DNA of 64,000 nt from Vibrio splendidus (GCF_002873455.1 NZ_MCUN01000009.1:1-64000), one strand, 5' to 3'. Counted from the first letter of the stretch, positions 44,676 to 54,394 are shown. The notes: a model not told the origin generated them from the letters alone. A program made the numbers and translations.

Positions 44676-45974
44676 TTAAGCTAGAGCCGTCGTTAAGCTT
44701 GTCGCATCTTCGTGTGACTCCTGTGATGTGAAGTTATTTGGGTGAATGCGTTTGCCAAGATTGTCAAAAATATGCAGGTTGGATTTATCGATGCTTAGCC
44801 CGAGGGGGACGGCTTGGGACAACGTCGTTTCGGGTGTCACTGCAATAAAAGGTTGTTCGTTCACAAGGCCATGAACTAATTGATTTGGCCCTAAAGGCTC
44901 AACCACGCTGATGCGTAATTCAAGCGGCAGAGCGTTCATGACTAATTCGGTACAAACCTCTGAGTGCTCTGGGCGAATACCAAGCGTGATAGTGGTGTTC
45001 TTAACGTGAGCGTATTCTGGTAAGTACATTTGCTGATCGCCAATCTCAAGGTAGCCGTCGTCAAGTGTTGCTGGTAAGAAATTCATCGCAGGGCTGCCAA
45101 TGAAGCTTGCCACAAAGATACTCGCTGGCTGGTGGTAGACCTCTCTTGGTGTACCGACTTGCTCTATCTGACCTTTGTTGAGTACTACGATTCTGTCTGC
45201 TAGCGTCATGGCTTCAACTTGGTCGTGAGTGACGTAAACACTAGTGACACCGAGTTCGCGCTGCAGTTTTTTGATTTCTAGTCTCATGTGAGCACGCAGT
45301 GATGCATCTAGGTTAGACAAAGGTTCATCAAACAAGAACAATTGTGGATCGCGGACGATCGCTCGCCCCATAGCAACTCGTTGGCGCTGACCTCCAGATA
45401 ATTTGGCGGGCTTGCGATCTAGGTACTCTTCTATTTTCAGTGTTTTGGCGACTCTTTCAATCTTCTCTTCAATAAGGTGCTGACTGACACCTCGGTTCTT
45501 TAAGCCATAAGCGAGGTTCTTATACACCGTCATGTGAGGGTAGAGTGCGTAATTCTGGAAAACCATCGCGATATCACGCAGGGCTGGTTTCTCGGTATCG
45601 ACCCGACGACCAGCTAAGTGTATCTCACCGCCAGAGATGCTTTCCAAACCCGCAATGGAACGTAGGATAGAAGACTTTCCACAACCAGAAGGGCCGACCA
45701 AAACAAGGAATTCACCCTCATCGATATCAAGTGAGACGCCTTTGACGGCTTGATGGCCGTTTTCATACGTCTTCACCAAGTTTTTGATACCCAACATGGT
45801 GGGAGCTTTACGCATACAATTCTGAGTGTCTTGTTTGTGCGTTAGCGTCTGTTTTGGGTTTGGCATCGGTTTGTCCTCTGTTTTGTTCGGAGAAGCTGGG
45901 TGAGACGTTTTGTACTCATCGAGTGATTGAATGCGGTTATCGTTCATTTGAGTTGTGTCGTTATTATTTTTCAC
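44676..45974 (-). CDS. ugpC: Glycerol-3-phosphate ABC transporter ATPase, N-terminally extended
   Basis: An ATPase of the MalK/UgpC type with Walker [11 protein letters not shown]-loop VFQNYALYPH, signature LSGGQRQR, Walker B LFLFDEPLSNLD and H-loop VTHDQVEA, plus the C-terminal OB domain. The usual UgpC start (MLGIKNLVKTYENG) is preceded by about 59 extra polar residues. GTG 45974 overlaps the ugpE stop; ATG 45866 has GAGGA upstream and may be the real start. Neither the internal MLGI start nor a nearby ATG has a ribosome site. The extension is odd and could be a genuine N-terminal tail. Confidence 0.92.
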   Translation of the reverse strand: MKNNNDTTQMNDNRIQSLDEYKTSHPASPNKTEDKPMPNPKQTLTHKQDTQNCMRKAPTMLGIKNLVKTYENGHQAVKGVSLDIDEGEFLVLVGPSGCGKSSILRSIAGLESISGGEIHLAGRRVDTEKPALRDIAMVFQNYALYPHMTVYKNLAYGLKNRGVSQHLIEEKIERVAKTLKIEEYLDRKPAKLSGGQRQRVAMGRAIVRDPQLFLFDEPLSNLDASLRAHMRLEIKKLQRELGVTSVYVTHDQVEAMTLADRIVVLNKGQIEQVGTPREVYHQPASIFVASFIGSPAMNFLPATLDDGYLEIGDQQMYLPEYAHVKNTTITLGIRPEHSEVCTELVMNALPLELRISVVEPLGPNQLVHGLVNEQPFIAVTPETTLSQAVPLGLSIDKSNLHIFDNLGKRIHPNNFTSQESHEDATSLTTALA

Positions 45975-46806
45975 TTTCTACTAGCCCTTTTACAAACCAA
46001 CGCTGAAATACAACCACCACTAAAACGGGTGGTAACATGGCTAAAATCACCATGGCGAAAGCATAGTCGTAGCGCGGTAAACTGGTTTCATTGATGTTGT
46101 TGAGTACTTGCTTGATGCCCATCACGATGGTGTTGTAGCCTTCGTCTGTGGTTATGATGATTGGCCACAGGTACTGGTTCCAACCCACAACAAACATGAT
46201 GATGAAGATCGCGGCGATCATGGTCTTAGATAGCGGCAGTAAGATATCGACAAAAAATCGAAATGGACCTGCGTTATCTAGTTGAGCAGCTTCTAATAAT
46301 TCATCTGGGATGGTCTTGAAGAACTGCCTAAAAAAGAATGTTGCGGTGGCTGAGGCGATCAAAGGCAGAATCAACCCTGTGTAGCTATTAAGAAGACCGA
46401 GCCCTGCAACAACTTCGTAAGATGGGATTATGCGAACCTCCAATGGCAATAGCAGGGTCACAAAAATCAACCAAAACCACGCCGTGGCGTAAGGTAGTCG
46501 AAAGTAGACCAATGCATACGCTGCCATCATCGAAATGATGATCTTACCGATCGCAAAACCTAACCCCATGATCATTGAGTTGGCGATCATTTTGCTGGCG
46601 GTGACTTCGCCACTAAAGCCCATGCTTTTGTTCCAAGCTTCGCTATAAATGGTCGTAAAGTTATCGCCCGGTAGCCATTGCAGGCCTTCGCTGACAATAG
46701 TGTTTGGGTTGTGGGTCGAACTGGCGAAGATTAGCCAGATAGGGACTAACATAAACAGCATCCCAGCAATTAAAATTAGGTGGTCAGAGACCTTATTACT
46801 TTTCAT
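45964..46806 (-). CDS. ugpE: Glycerol-3-phosphate ABC permease UgpE
   Basis: A 280-residue inner-membrane permease with six helices. The EAA loop LLEAAQLDNAGPFRFFVDILLPL (about 185-207) and the C-terminal FVKGLVESEK match UgpE. The N-terminus HLILIAGMLFMLVPIWLIFA is the first helix. Together with UgpA it forms the channel for glycerol-3-phosphate and glycerophosphodiesters. Confidence 0.94.
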   Translation of the reverse strand: MKSNKVSDHLILIAGMLFMLVPIWLIFASSTHNPNTIVSEGLQWLPGDNFTTIYSEAWNKSMGFSGEVTASKMIANSMIMGLGFAIGKIIISMMAAYALVYFRLPYATAWFWLIFVTLLLPLEVRIIPSYEVVAGLGLLNSYTGLILPLIASATATFFFRQFFKTIPDELLEAAQLDNAGPFRFFVDILLPLSKTMIAAIFIIMFVVGWNQYLWPIIITTDEGYNTIVMGIKQVLNNINETSLPRYDYAFAMVILAMLPPVLVVVVFQRWFVKGLVESEK

Positions 46807-46844
46807 AGATAACTCCTGTCGTGTTAAAACCTAGCTGTAGTGGG

Positions 46845-47726
46845 CTAGTAATGAACACGCTTTTCTACAACGCGAAACTGGATGAATGTAAGAGCGAGGA
46901 CCAACAGTAAAAGCACAACTGATTGTGCGGAGCTGCCGCCTAAATCTGCGCCGACAAAACCATCTCGATACACTTTGTAGACTAACGAAGTGGTGCCACC
47001 ACCTGGACCGCCATTGGTCATGGTGTCTATCACACCAAAGGTTTCAAAGAACGAGTAGGTGAGGTTGATGACCAATAGAAAGAAGCCAGTTGGGGCGAGT
47101 AGTGGGAAAGTGATGGTCCAGAAACGTTTCGAGTCACTGATACAATCCAGCATCGCTGCTTCTTTTACGGCGTAAGAGATCGATTGAAGCCCCGCTAGAA
47201 AGTAGATGAAGTTCACCGAAACCTGTTTCCACACGGACACCAAAATCAGAGCAAACGTGGCATCAACAGGATCGGTTTGGAAACTGAAGTCCCAACCCAC
47301 AACGGTAAATAATTCGGTAAATACACCAATGTGCGGATTAAACAAGAAAGCACCGATAACGCCTGCTATCGCGGGTGCAACTGCATAAACCCAAGTGAGA
47401 GTGACTTTGTAAGCCCCTTGACCATGAATGATATTGTCAGCTTTGACCGCGAGCAGCAGCGCTAAAGTAAGCGATAGGAAAGAGACCACAATCGCAAACA
47501 TCAAGGTGAAGCCAATCGAGTTGAGGTACTCACTCGATTCAAATAGCATTTGATAGTTCTCAAACCACACGAAGATGGAAGAGGTGCCCCAAGGGTCTTC
47601 CAACATAAAAGACAGGTATACCGCTTTTGTCGCTGGGTAGATAAAGAAAACGGCAATGATGAGTATCTGAGGCGCCAAAAATAGGTAAGGCAGCGGAGAG
47701 TGAAAGAATTGCTGACGTCGTTCCAC
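46845..47726 (-). CDS. ugpA: Glycerol-3-phosphate ABC permease UgpA
   Basis: A permease of about 293 residues. I prefer GTG 47726 (TTAGGG eight bases upstream); a GTG at 47759 would place the start inside a tandem repeat and has no ribosome site. It then begins VERRQQFFHSPLPYLFLAPQ, close to known UgpA N-termini. The EAA loop reads KEAAMLDCISDSKRFWTITFPL. There are six membrane helices. It follows ugpB after 260 bases. Confidence 0.93.
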   Translation of the reverse strand: MERRQQFFHSPLPYLFLAPQILIIAVFFIYPATKAVYLSFMLEDPWGTSSIFVWFENYQMLFESSEYLNSIGFTLMFAIVVSFLSLTLALLLAVKADNIIHGQGAYKVTLTWVYAVAPAIAGVIGAFLFNPHIGVFTELFTVVGWDFSFQTDPVDATFALILVSVWKQVSVNFIYFLAGLQSISYAVKEAAMLDCISDSKRFWTITFPLLAPTGFFLLVINLTYSFFETFGVIDTMTNGGPGGGTTSLVYKVYRDGFVGADLGGSSAQSVVLLLLVLALTFIQFRVVEKRVHY

Positions 47727-47741
47727 AGGGTAATCCCTAAA

Positions 47742-47798
47742 AATAGTTACAGTGGCCACTAATATTTACAGTGACCACTAATAGTTACAGTAGCCACT
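47742..47798. repeat. Three tandem 19-bp repeats upstream of ugpA
   Basis: Units at 47742, 47761 and 47780 follow the pattern AATAnTTACAGTnnCCACT with two or three differences. They lie in the ugpB-ugpA gap. They could be a regulatory array or slippage product; no known box (for example Pho) is matched. Confidence 0.75.
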
Positions 47799-47997
47799 AT
47801 TAGCGACCTAAATCACTAGCGCGGTATTAAGGAATGCATCCAGTTGAGTTATCGTTGTTGGAGCAAGAAATGGCGCTAATGAACAATCTCCTCACACTTT
47901 GCCATTACGTTTTTAATCGCAGTGACAAGTTGTGAGGAGCGATGAACTGCTTTGGTTTGTTGAACTGATTTGGTTTGTTAAGCCTTTAGTTCAGTTA

Positions 47998-48019
47998 TCT
48001 GCTTTAGCTAAAAAGCAGA
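47998..48019 (-). promoter_or_regulatory. Hairpin just after ugpB
   Basis: The eight-base stem TCTGCTTT / AAAGCAGA directly follows the ugpB stop. Such hairpins after binding-protein genes often protect the first message and lower expression of permease genes. Confidence 0.55.
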
Positions 48020-48020
48020 A

Positions 48021-49313
48021 TTAGTTCATGGTGCGAGCGAAACGTTTTAGTAGTTTGCTGCTTTCATCTTCGACCTTGTCTAGGCTGTTCTCGACGCTAG
48101 AGCGGTCGGCGAAGATGTTATCGAACTCACGGTGCATCACTTCACGGATCTGCGGGTAATAACCTAAGCGGTAGCCCTTAGTCCATTCGCCCGATTTAAG
48201 GCTTAGCTGCTTTACGCCCACTTCCGCGTCTGGCTGTTCTTTGTAGTAGCCAGACTCTTTCGCTAGTTCATAGGCAGCGGTCGTTACAGGTACATAGCCA
48301 GTGGTTTTGTGCCAGTAAACTTGAGTTTCAGGCTTAGTCAGGTAATCAAAGAACGCTGCCACACCTTTGTCTTGTTGTTGGTCATGGCCATTGAGTGCAA
48401 ACAGAGCTGCACCGCCAATGAAGGTTAAGCCAGCATCCGGGTTAACCGATTTCCAGTATGGAAGATAAGTTGTGCCTAACTCGAAAGGTACGCGGTTACG
48501 TAAACCACCGAATGAACCTGAAGAGCCCATCCACATTGCCACTTCTTGGCGTTCGAAAGGCGTTTGGTTCGCATCCCAATCGCTGCCGTAATACTTGTAG
48601 TAACCTAGATCTGACCACTCTTTCATCTTGCTAACGTGCATCATCATGTCTTTGGTGTTGAACATAATTTTAGTGGATAGGCCGTCATAGCCATTGCTCT
48701 GGTCAGAGACTGGTAGGTTATGGCGTGACTTAAAGTTCTCGAACATGATCCATGGTGTTAGAGATTGAGAAAACGCGATGTGTCCTTCGGCCTTCAGTTT
48801 CTTAGCAACCACTTCGAGTTCTTCATAAGTCTTAGGCGCTTTAGCACCCACTTCCGCAAGAAGGTCTTTGTTGTAGTACAGCACTGGGGTTGAACTGTTG
48901 AAAGGCATACCAACCATCTTGCCTTGGTTGTCGGCATAGAAGTTACGAACGCCCGCTAGGTAGTCGTTCGAATTAAAGCTGTAGCCCGACTCTACCAGAA
49001 TATCCTGTACCGGTTTCGCGACGCCTTTAGCGTTCATGATGGTGGCAGCACCGGCATCGAATACTTGTAGAATGTTAGGAGCTTCGCCTGCTCGATATGC
49101 CGCGATACCCGCTGTTAAGGTCTCTGTGTATGAACCTTTATAGATTGGCGTGATCTTGTAATCATCTTGTGACGCATTAAAGTCCGTCGCAATCTTATTG
49201 ACGGTTTCTCCAAGTTGTCCGCCCATTGCGTGCCACCAAGTGACTTGAGTCGTTGCGAACGCTGGCATTGCCGCTGTCGCAGAAAGAACGCCTGCCAAAA
49301 TTAGCTTATTCAT
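48021..49313 (-). CDS. ugpB: Glycerol-3-phosphate-binding periplasmic protein
   Basis: A 430-residue binding protein. ATG 49313 with AAGGA upstream starts a clear signal peptide (MNKLILAGVLSATAAMPAFA, cut after AFA). The mature chain begins TTQVTWWHAMGGQLGE, like UgpB, and contains YRAGEAPNILQVFDAGAATI and AMWMGSSGSFG. A reading from 49439 would bury the signal. It captures glycerol-3-phosphate and glycerophosphocholine for UgpAEC and starts the operon. Confidence 0.95.
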   Translation of the reverse strand: MNKLILAGVLSATAAMPAFATTQVTWWHAMGGQLGETVNKIATDFNASQDDYKITPIYKGSYTETLTAGIAAYRAGEAPNILQVFDAGAATIMNAKGVAKPVQDILVESGYSFNSNDYLAGVRNFYADNQGKMVGMPFNSSTPVLYYNKDLLAEVGAKAPKTYEELEVVAKKLKAEGHIAFSQSLTPWIMFENFKSRHNLPVSDQSNGYDGLSTKIMFNTKDMMMHVSKMKEWSDLGYYKYYGSDWDANQTPFERQEVAMWMGSSGSFGGLRNRVPFELGTTYLPYWKSVNPDAGLTFIGGAALFALNGHDQQQDKGVAAFFDYLTKPETQVYWHKTTGYVPVTTAAYELAKESGYYKEQPDAEVGVKQLSLKSGEWTKGYRLGYYPQIREVMHREFDNIFADRSSVENSLDKVEDESSKLLKRFARTMN

Positions 49314-49551
49314 CTTCTTTTCCTTTTGGATGAAATCGATGTAGATGTATTGAATTAGAGTATTAACGAGACGGTAGGGGTATCGTTTGAAGCTATCTTG
49401 AACAGGGTATATTTCACTTACGTGGCTAAACCGTTTCACTGATATGAAAGATTCGTTTCGATTTTATTTAAGAGAAAAGTTATTGATGGTTTTGATGTTT
49501 AATAGGTTCGGTTCTTAAGACGTTTTATTGAACAACTGTTGTCCAACAAAA

Positions 49552-49573
49552 AAGCCTCTTGAGGGAGAGGCTT
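49552..49573 (-). terminator. Intrinsic terminator of the oxygenase gene
   Basis: The stem AAGCCTCT / AGAGGCTT is followed by six T on the minus strand, 30 bases after the oxygenase stop. Confidence 0.8.
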
Positions 49574-49601
49574 AAGAGTAAAGTTCGATGTGGATACAGT
49601 G

Positions 49602-50204
49602 TTAGTGCGCGATGTCGAGTTGGTTGTCTTTCACACCATTAATACGGAACCAACCAGCAATGCTGAAACGCTCTGTGTTGGTTGGCAGTACCTCGTGTGG
49701 GAATTGTTCCGACAAGAACACAAATAAGCGGCCTGACTTTGGTGGAATGGTCGCGATGTGATTGTCTTTTAGATCGTAAACCACGAGCTCCCCTGCGTCT
49801 TCCTCAGACCATTCGTCATTCATGTAGAACACGGTGGTCAGGCGGCGGTTTTCATTGCCTTTGAAGCAGTCTAAGTGCTTCTGGTAAAAATCACCTTTTT
49901 CGTATTTCGCAAAGTGCGCTTCGTATTCGAACAGACCTAAAAAGAACGCTTGATTTGCCTCTAAACGAATTTGTTCCATTTTGTCTAGGAACAGAGATGC
50001 TGGTTCGCCCATATCACGGCGTACCCACTGAATTTTGTCACTACGAATCGTTGCTTCTCGTGCTACGTCATCGTTACGGCCGATCCTAGCCTTTTTCCAG
50101 TTCTCTGGAATGCAATCCCTCAATGCCACCACTTCTTCGTTAGTTAAGAAGTCATCCCAAACGAAATAGCCTTGGGTAGAAAGAGCATCGATAAGTTGGT
50201 TCAT
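49602..50204 (-). CDS. 2-oxoglutarate/Fe(II) oxygenase, prolyl-hydroxylase-like
   Basis: A 200-residue dioxygenase from ATG 50204. The iron triad is HLD (in YQKHLDCFKG, about residues 107-109) and the distal His in QFPHEVLPT. The 2-oxoglutarate Arg is in ERFSIAGWFR. VFYMNDEW and GELVVYDL belong to the double-stranded beta-helix. It resembles the SM-20/PHD-type proteins common in Vibrio. The target is unknown; family members hydroxylate protein prolines or other substrates. Confidence 0.88.
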   Translation of the reverse strand: MNQLIDALSTQGYFVWDDFLTNEEVVALRDCIPENWKKARIGRNDDVAREATIRSDKIQWVRRDMGEPASLFLDKMEQIRLEANQAFFLGLFEYEAHFAKYEKGDFYQKHLDCFKGNENRRLTTVFYMNDEWSEEDAGELVVYDLKDNHIATIPPKSGRLFVFLSEQFPHEVLPTNTERFSIAGWFRINGVKDNQLDIAH

Positions 50205-50375
50205 GTATAGCACTCAGACAATAAATTAGAGGCGCATATATAGTCCGATTAACTCAGGCCAACAAATCACATATTTTGTCGTCACGACTAATGCTTGTAG
50301 TTTACTGGTGAAGATAAAAGGGAAGAACAACCGAAAAGAAAAAGTGAACCAGTTTAAAGGCTCACTTCTGTTGGA

Positions 50376-51407
50376 TTATCGTCCGGTTGTCCCTTTAGCG
50401 AGTGCTTTGATTCGGACGACTTCGAATGGTCTAGTACCGGTATCTTTACCGTTGTTTAAGGCAGCTGTTCGATCAAGCTGGTTGACCGTTACGTAAATAT
50501 AACCGTTAGGGCCAAATGACATGCCATCAGGCCAAGTTTGGTTGTCTGATAGTGTGGCTATGATTCGATATCCTTTTGGTGTGGAAACTCCAATAGCATT
50601 ACTCTCAATATCCGTCACATAAACGTTCTGAGCACTGTCTACAGTAATACCATCTGAATAGGGTTTATCTGCGTATCTTTTAATATTATCTGCGACTGTC
50701 TTGCCATTGTTATCGAACTCACTTGCTTTGACTCGATAAATGGTGCGTCCATTAACAGCTCCGAAATAAATCCATTCGTAGGATGGATCGATGGTGATTG
50801 GGTTTAACGCAAAACCAGTTTTACTGTCGGCTTTCATTGATGGGTGGTTTTCTGCCACTCGAACCGCTTTCCCTGTCTTCAGGTCGACTGTTACAAAGGC
50901 TGGGATTGCCTCACTTTTTAGATCATTCTGGGTCATATCAGCAATAATAATGCGCTGTCTTTTTTGGTCTAAAGCAAAGTCTTGCAGAAAGCTTGTCGGT
51001 TTTAGAACAGAATCAGGTATTTTTATCGTTTTGATCAAGGCTTCATTTCGAGTATCCCAGCCCGTTATGGTATGAGTCGCCAGATCGAGGATCCACGCGA
51101 CTCCGTTGTCATCCGTCCGAATGGCAATGACGGCTTTAAACTGAGAGTTTTCACCTTGTGCATATTCCATTGTCGGGTATGGCGTTTGATTTCCAGCCAC
51201 GCTTAACTCGATTACTTTAGTCGTTGGATGATCAAGCGGATGAACGCTCAACAATAAACGCCCATCTGGTGTAACTGAAGGGTTACCTGGGCGTTCAGTC
51301 ATGGTCGCGACCACGGTAGCTTGTTTTGGAGTGAGTTCAGCCTCTGCATGTGCATAAGTAGATAAAATTGCGCTCACTAGCACGGTGTTGATTAATGTTT
51401 TTTTCAT
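50376..51407 (-). CDS. Secreted MRJP/yellow-like beta-propeller protein
   Basis: A 343-residue exported protein with a signal peptide (MKKTLINTVLVSAILSTYAHA). It resembles bacterial members of the major royal jelly / yellow family, often annotated as L-dopachrome tautomerase-related. GVAWILDLATHTITGWD, LKPTSFLQDFALDQKRQRI, YADKPYSDGITVDSAQNVYV and NQTWPDGMSFGPNGYIYVT are blades of a six-bladed propeller. The activity of bacterial members is poorly known; a lactonase-like or binding role is possible. Confidence 0.82.
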   Translation of the reverse strand: MKKTLINTVLVSAILSTYAHAEAELTPKQATVVATMTERPGNPSVTPDGRLLLSVHPLDHPTTKVIELSVAGNQTPYPTMEYAQGENSQFKAVIAIRTDDNGVAWILDLATHTITGWDTRNEALIKTIKIPDSVLKPTSFLQDFALDQKRQRIIIADMTQNDLKSEAIPAFVTVDLKTGKAVRVAENHPSMKADSKTGFALNPITIDPSYEWIYFGAVNGRTIYRVKASEFDNNGKTVADNIKRYADKPYSDGITVDSAQNVYVTDIESNAIGVSTPKGYRIIATLSDNQTWPDGMSFGPNGYIYVTVNQLDRTAALNNGKDTGTRPFEVVRIKALAKGTTGR

Positions 51408-51764
51408 TTTATTCCCCTTGATAATTCACGTAAATGTTACCAATGGGTTAACATTCATCAACAGCATTGTATTTGTTACACCTTCAAAATAAATTTGGTA
51501 ATGAGCTTTAATCGGTTTTCTTTCATGCATATCGATAATGGGTTAAATTTAAACTTAGTACTTAAAAATCATAATGATGAAAGCAATTTTATATTGTGAT
51601 TACTTTTTGTTTCGGGTAACAGGTTCATCTTTTTGTTATCAATGTCAGTAATTTTGAACTCACAAAACCACAGTTTGTTGATCTTTGCTATATTCTGGTT
51701 AGACCACTTGTTGCTGAACTGTTAATCAGTTCTGATCGGCTGGAATAACGAATAGGAATACGGT

Positions 51765-52553
51765 TTGCAACTTCATACCATCAAAGGCTATATCCAAGAA
51801 ATGTATCTCGTAGAGTATCCAGATCGGTTGCTGTTACTTGATGGCGCGTGCCGAGCGGATATACCACATCTTAGAGCTTTCATTAAAGAAGAGCTTGGTC
51901 GCGAATTTAGTGACCTGCATACAGTGGTCGTGACGCACATGCACCCAGACCATGCAGGAGCAGCGCATAAGCTCAGAAAGCTCACCAATTGTAATTTGGT
52001 AGCAGCAAATCGAGATAAAAACTGGTATCACGGTATCGATGGCATATTGATGCACCTGACTGATCTGGCGCTTGCACGATGGATGGCAAACAGATTGGGT
52101 AAGCCTAAAGCTAACCTATGGTATTCAAGAAAATTAAAGCCGGACTACAAGCTGTCGGATGGTGAGAGCATTCCGGGTTTTGATGACTGGTTGGTTCTAG
52201 AAACACCGGGGCACACTGACAGAGATCTTTCAGTTTATTGTCCCTCTCACAGCGTTGCCTATGTGGCAGACCTAATGGTGGAAGTGAAAAAGAAGCTGAT
52301 TCCGCCTTTCCCAATTTTTCATCCCAATAAGTATCGAGAGTCGGTATCTCGTATTTATAACATGCAGCTCGACACCTTGCTGGTGGCGCATGGGGGACAA
52401 GTGAATTTGAGTGAGCAAGCGTTTGAACACCTGCTGATGAGTGCACCAAGAAGGCCAGTAACACATTGGCGAGTGACTAAGATTAAACTCAAAGGCTTGC
52501 TAAAATCTGTTTGGCGGTTTGGGTTTAAAGAGAAAAAAAATCGCCATAAATAA
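51765..52553 (+). CDS. Metallo-beta-lactamase-fold hydrolase
   Basis: A 262-residue MBL hydrolase. The metal motif is THMHPDHAG (HxHxDH, about residues 58-64), followed by the third His in LETPGHTDRD, Asp in YVADL and the last His in VAHGGQ. A TTG start is used, with AGGA upstream. The C-terminal tail is basic. Members cleave thioesters, lactones or phosphodiesters; the substrate is not clear. It is followed at once by a terminator. Confidence 0.88.
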   Translation: MQLHTIKGYIQEMYLVEYPDRLLLLDGACRADIPHLRAFIKEELGREFSDLHTVVVTHMHPDHAGAAHKLRKLTNCNLVAANRDKNWYHGIDGILMHLTDLALARWMANRLGKPKANLWYSRKLKPDYKLSDGESIPGFDDWLVLETPGHTDRDLSVYCPSHSVAYVADLMVEVKKKLIPPFPIFHPNKYRESVSRIYNMQLDTLLVAHGGQVNLSEQAFEHLLMSAPRRPVTHWRVTKIKLKGLLKSVWRFGFKEKKNRHK

Positions 52554-52555
52554 TA

Positions 52556-52580
52556 AAGGCCAGTCTCAAAGACTGGCCTT
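52556..52580. terminator. Bidirectional terminator
   Basis: An 11-base perfect stem (AAGGCCAGTCT / AGACTGGCCTT) with a three-base loop between the MBL gene and the convergent RimK-associated gene. Confidence 0.85.
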
Positions 52581-52627
52581 ATTAATACGCGTTGTTGACT
52601 CACTATTTGAGCTGTGGAGCAGTTCAA

Positions 52628-53056
52628 TTAGTGAGAAATTAGAAATTCGCCCGCTGGGTCAACAATCACTTTGTCACTCATGCCTTGACGACCAAGCAGC
52701 ATCATATAAGTCATATCTTGACGGTTGCTTAGTGTGATATCGATAGGCCATTCCTGACCACCAATTTTTAGCATGGTTTCAATCACACAACGGTGTTCAA
52801 CTTCGCCGTTCGATGATTTGATTCTTTTACTCGTTTTCAGCTTCGCCTTGCAGCGCACAGTCTCTTCTAGGTGGTAAACGTCTGGGTGAAGATCGAACTC
52901 AACGAAGTTTTCACCGTCTGTTTTTACACATAGTAGATTGTCTACGTGCAGAGAAGAGGTTTGAGCCCCTGTATCAACACGCGTATGTAGTCCAGTTATC
53001 CCTAACTCTGGTAAGCAAAGTGCTTCTGTATTCCCTATGATCATTTTATTGTTCAT
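52628..53056 (-). CDS. RimK-associated retropepsin-like protease (RimB type)
   Basis: A 142-residue protein of the putative ATP-dependent zinc protease family. GLHTRVDTGAQTSSLHV carries the aspartic-protease-like D-T-G triad; LLGRQGMSDKVIVDP lies near the C-terminus. It is encoded 32 bases after rimK on the same strand, the usual pairing with the ribosomal S6 glutamate ligase. Its role is thought to be in trimming or controlling poly-glutamate tails. ATG 53056 is preferred over one five codons earlier. Confidence 0.85.
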   Translation of the reverse strand: MNNKMIIGNTEALCLPELGITGLHTRVDTGAQTSSLHVDNLLCVKTDGENFVEFDLHPDVYHLEETVRCKAKLKTSKRIKSSNGEVEHRCVIETMLKIGGQEWPIDITLSNRQDMTYMMLLGRQGMSDKVIVDPAGEFLISH

Positions 53057-53088
53057 GTTTTTTCCAATCATGAGTAAACGGCGTTTAA

Positions 53089-53994
53089 TCAGCCTTTGCC
53101 ACGAGTACGGTTAGCGTTTGGTTTTGCATTTTTTTCGATGAATCCGAAAATCATGTCTGCTACATCTTTACCTGTCGCTTTCTCGATACCTTCTAGGCCT
53201 GGAGAAGAGTTCACTTCCATTACAACAGGGCCATTCTTAGATTGTAGAATATCGACACCACATAGGTTTAAACCCATGATTTTAGCTGCATTGATCGCTG
53301 TAGCGCGCTCTTCTTTGGTTAGTTTAACCAATTGAGCTGTACCGCCACGGTGCAGGTTAGAGCGGAATTCACCCTCACCAGCTTGGCGTTTCATTGCTGC
53401 AATAACCTTGTTACCCACAACAAAACAACGAATGTCTGCGCCATTAGCTTCTTCAATGAACTCTTGAACCAAGATGTTCGCTTTTAGGCCCATGAATGCT
53501 TCGATAACGCTTTCAGCTGCTTTGTTTGTTTCTGCTAGAACCACGCCGATACCTTGAGTACCTTCAAGAAGCTTGATAACCAGTGGCGCACCACCTACGT
53601 TTTTGATCAAGTCTTGAATCTTGTCTGGGCGGCTAGCGAAACCTGTTTTTGGTAAGCCAATACCTTTACGAGACAACAATTGTAGTGAGCGCAGTTTGTC
53701 GCGAGAACGGCTGATTGCTACTGACTCATTGATACAAAAAGTGCCCATCATTTCGAATTGGCGAACAACCGCAGTGCCGTAAAAGGTAATGGAAGCGCCA
53801 ATACGTGGAATAACAGCATCGTATTGAGGTAGCTCTTCACCCATGTAGCGAATCTTCGGATTGTTACTCGCGATATCTATATCACAGTGCAGCGTGTCGA
53901 TAACATCGACCTGGTGACCACGAGCTTCTCCTGCCGCTTTTAAGCGAGAAGTAGAGTATAGATTTTCGTTGCGAGAAAGAATTGCGATACGCAT
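53089..53994 (-). CDS. rimK: Ribosomal protein S6 modification ligase RimK
   Basis: A 301-residue ATP-grasp ligase that adds glutamates to the C-terminus of ribosomal protein S6. [27 protein letters not shown], the [26 protein letters not shown]-grasp strand-loop, [19 protein letters not shown] and [18 protein letters not shown] (metal-binding Glu and Asn) are in order. The length matches the family. A partner protease gene follows. Confidence 0.96.
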   Translation of the reverse strand: MRIAILSRNENLYSTSRLKAAGEARGHQVDVIDTLHCDIDIASNNPKIRYMGEELPQYDAVIPRIGASITFYGTAVVRQFEMMGTFCINESVAISRSRDKLRSLQLLSRKGIGLPKTGFASRPDKIQDLIKNVGGAPLVIKLLEGTQGIGVVLAETNKAAESVIEAFMGLKANILVQEFIEEANGADIRCFVVGNKVIAAMKRQAGEGEFRSNLHRGGTAQLVKLTKEERATAINAAKIMGLNLCGVDILQSKNGPVVMEVNSSPGLEGIEKATGKDVADMIFGFIEKNAKPNANRTRGKG

Positions 53995-54212
53995 GGCGTT
54001 TCCTTAGTTAATACCTGATTGGTAGCTGCAAATAAATTAGTTGTTAGCTGAGCTTTCAGTTTTTCTGAGGCTCCTTGCTTGCTTCGGGGCGAACCTTAAG
54101 GCTTTTCGTTTAACTAAGAAAACGAATTAAATTTGTCGAGTCGACAACAGAAATTTATCGTATGTGTGAGTGATTGGTACGGCAGGGTTTAGAGGGAGTT
54201 TTGAATGGAAAA

Positions 54213-54271
54213 GCGAGTTGAGACCTAACTCATATTGGGGGTAGGAGCATATTAGGTTGTACTCAACTCGC
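54213..54271 (-). terminator. Large hairpin downstream of the small ORF
   Basis: On the minus strand a ten-base outer stem (GCGAGTTGAG / CTCAACTCGC) and inner pairing (ACCTAA/TTAGGT, ATAT/ATAT) are followed by TTTTCC. It would end a transcript of roughly 200 nt that includes the small ORF at 54296. Confidence 0.65.
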
Positions 54272-54295
54272 GTTAACTCGGTGCTTAAAAGTGTA

Positions 54296-54394
54296 CTAAT
54301 AACGCCAGTTACATAGCTCTATAAGTGTTCGTAGTGCTTCTCTTTCGAGCTTGCTACAGGTGCTTTTAAGCTTGTTAAGATAGTATTTTCTCAT
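54296..54394 (-). CDS. 32-residue small protein divergent from sgrR (SgrT-like candidate)
   Basis: MRKYYLNKLKSTCSKLEREA opens the 32-residue product, which ends LIELCNWRY. AGAGAAG lies 9 bases before the ATG. It is transcribed away from the sgrR homologue and ends before a hairpin. In enteric bacteria the same place holds the SgrS small RNA with the short SgrT ORF, which inhibits glucose uptake by PtsG. The MR-aromatic start and the Leu-x-x-Leu...W-x-R end are similar in layout to what I recall of SgrT, but the match is weak. Confidence 0.45.
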   Translation of the reverse strand: MRKYYLNKLKSTCSKLEREALRTLIELCNWRY

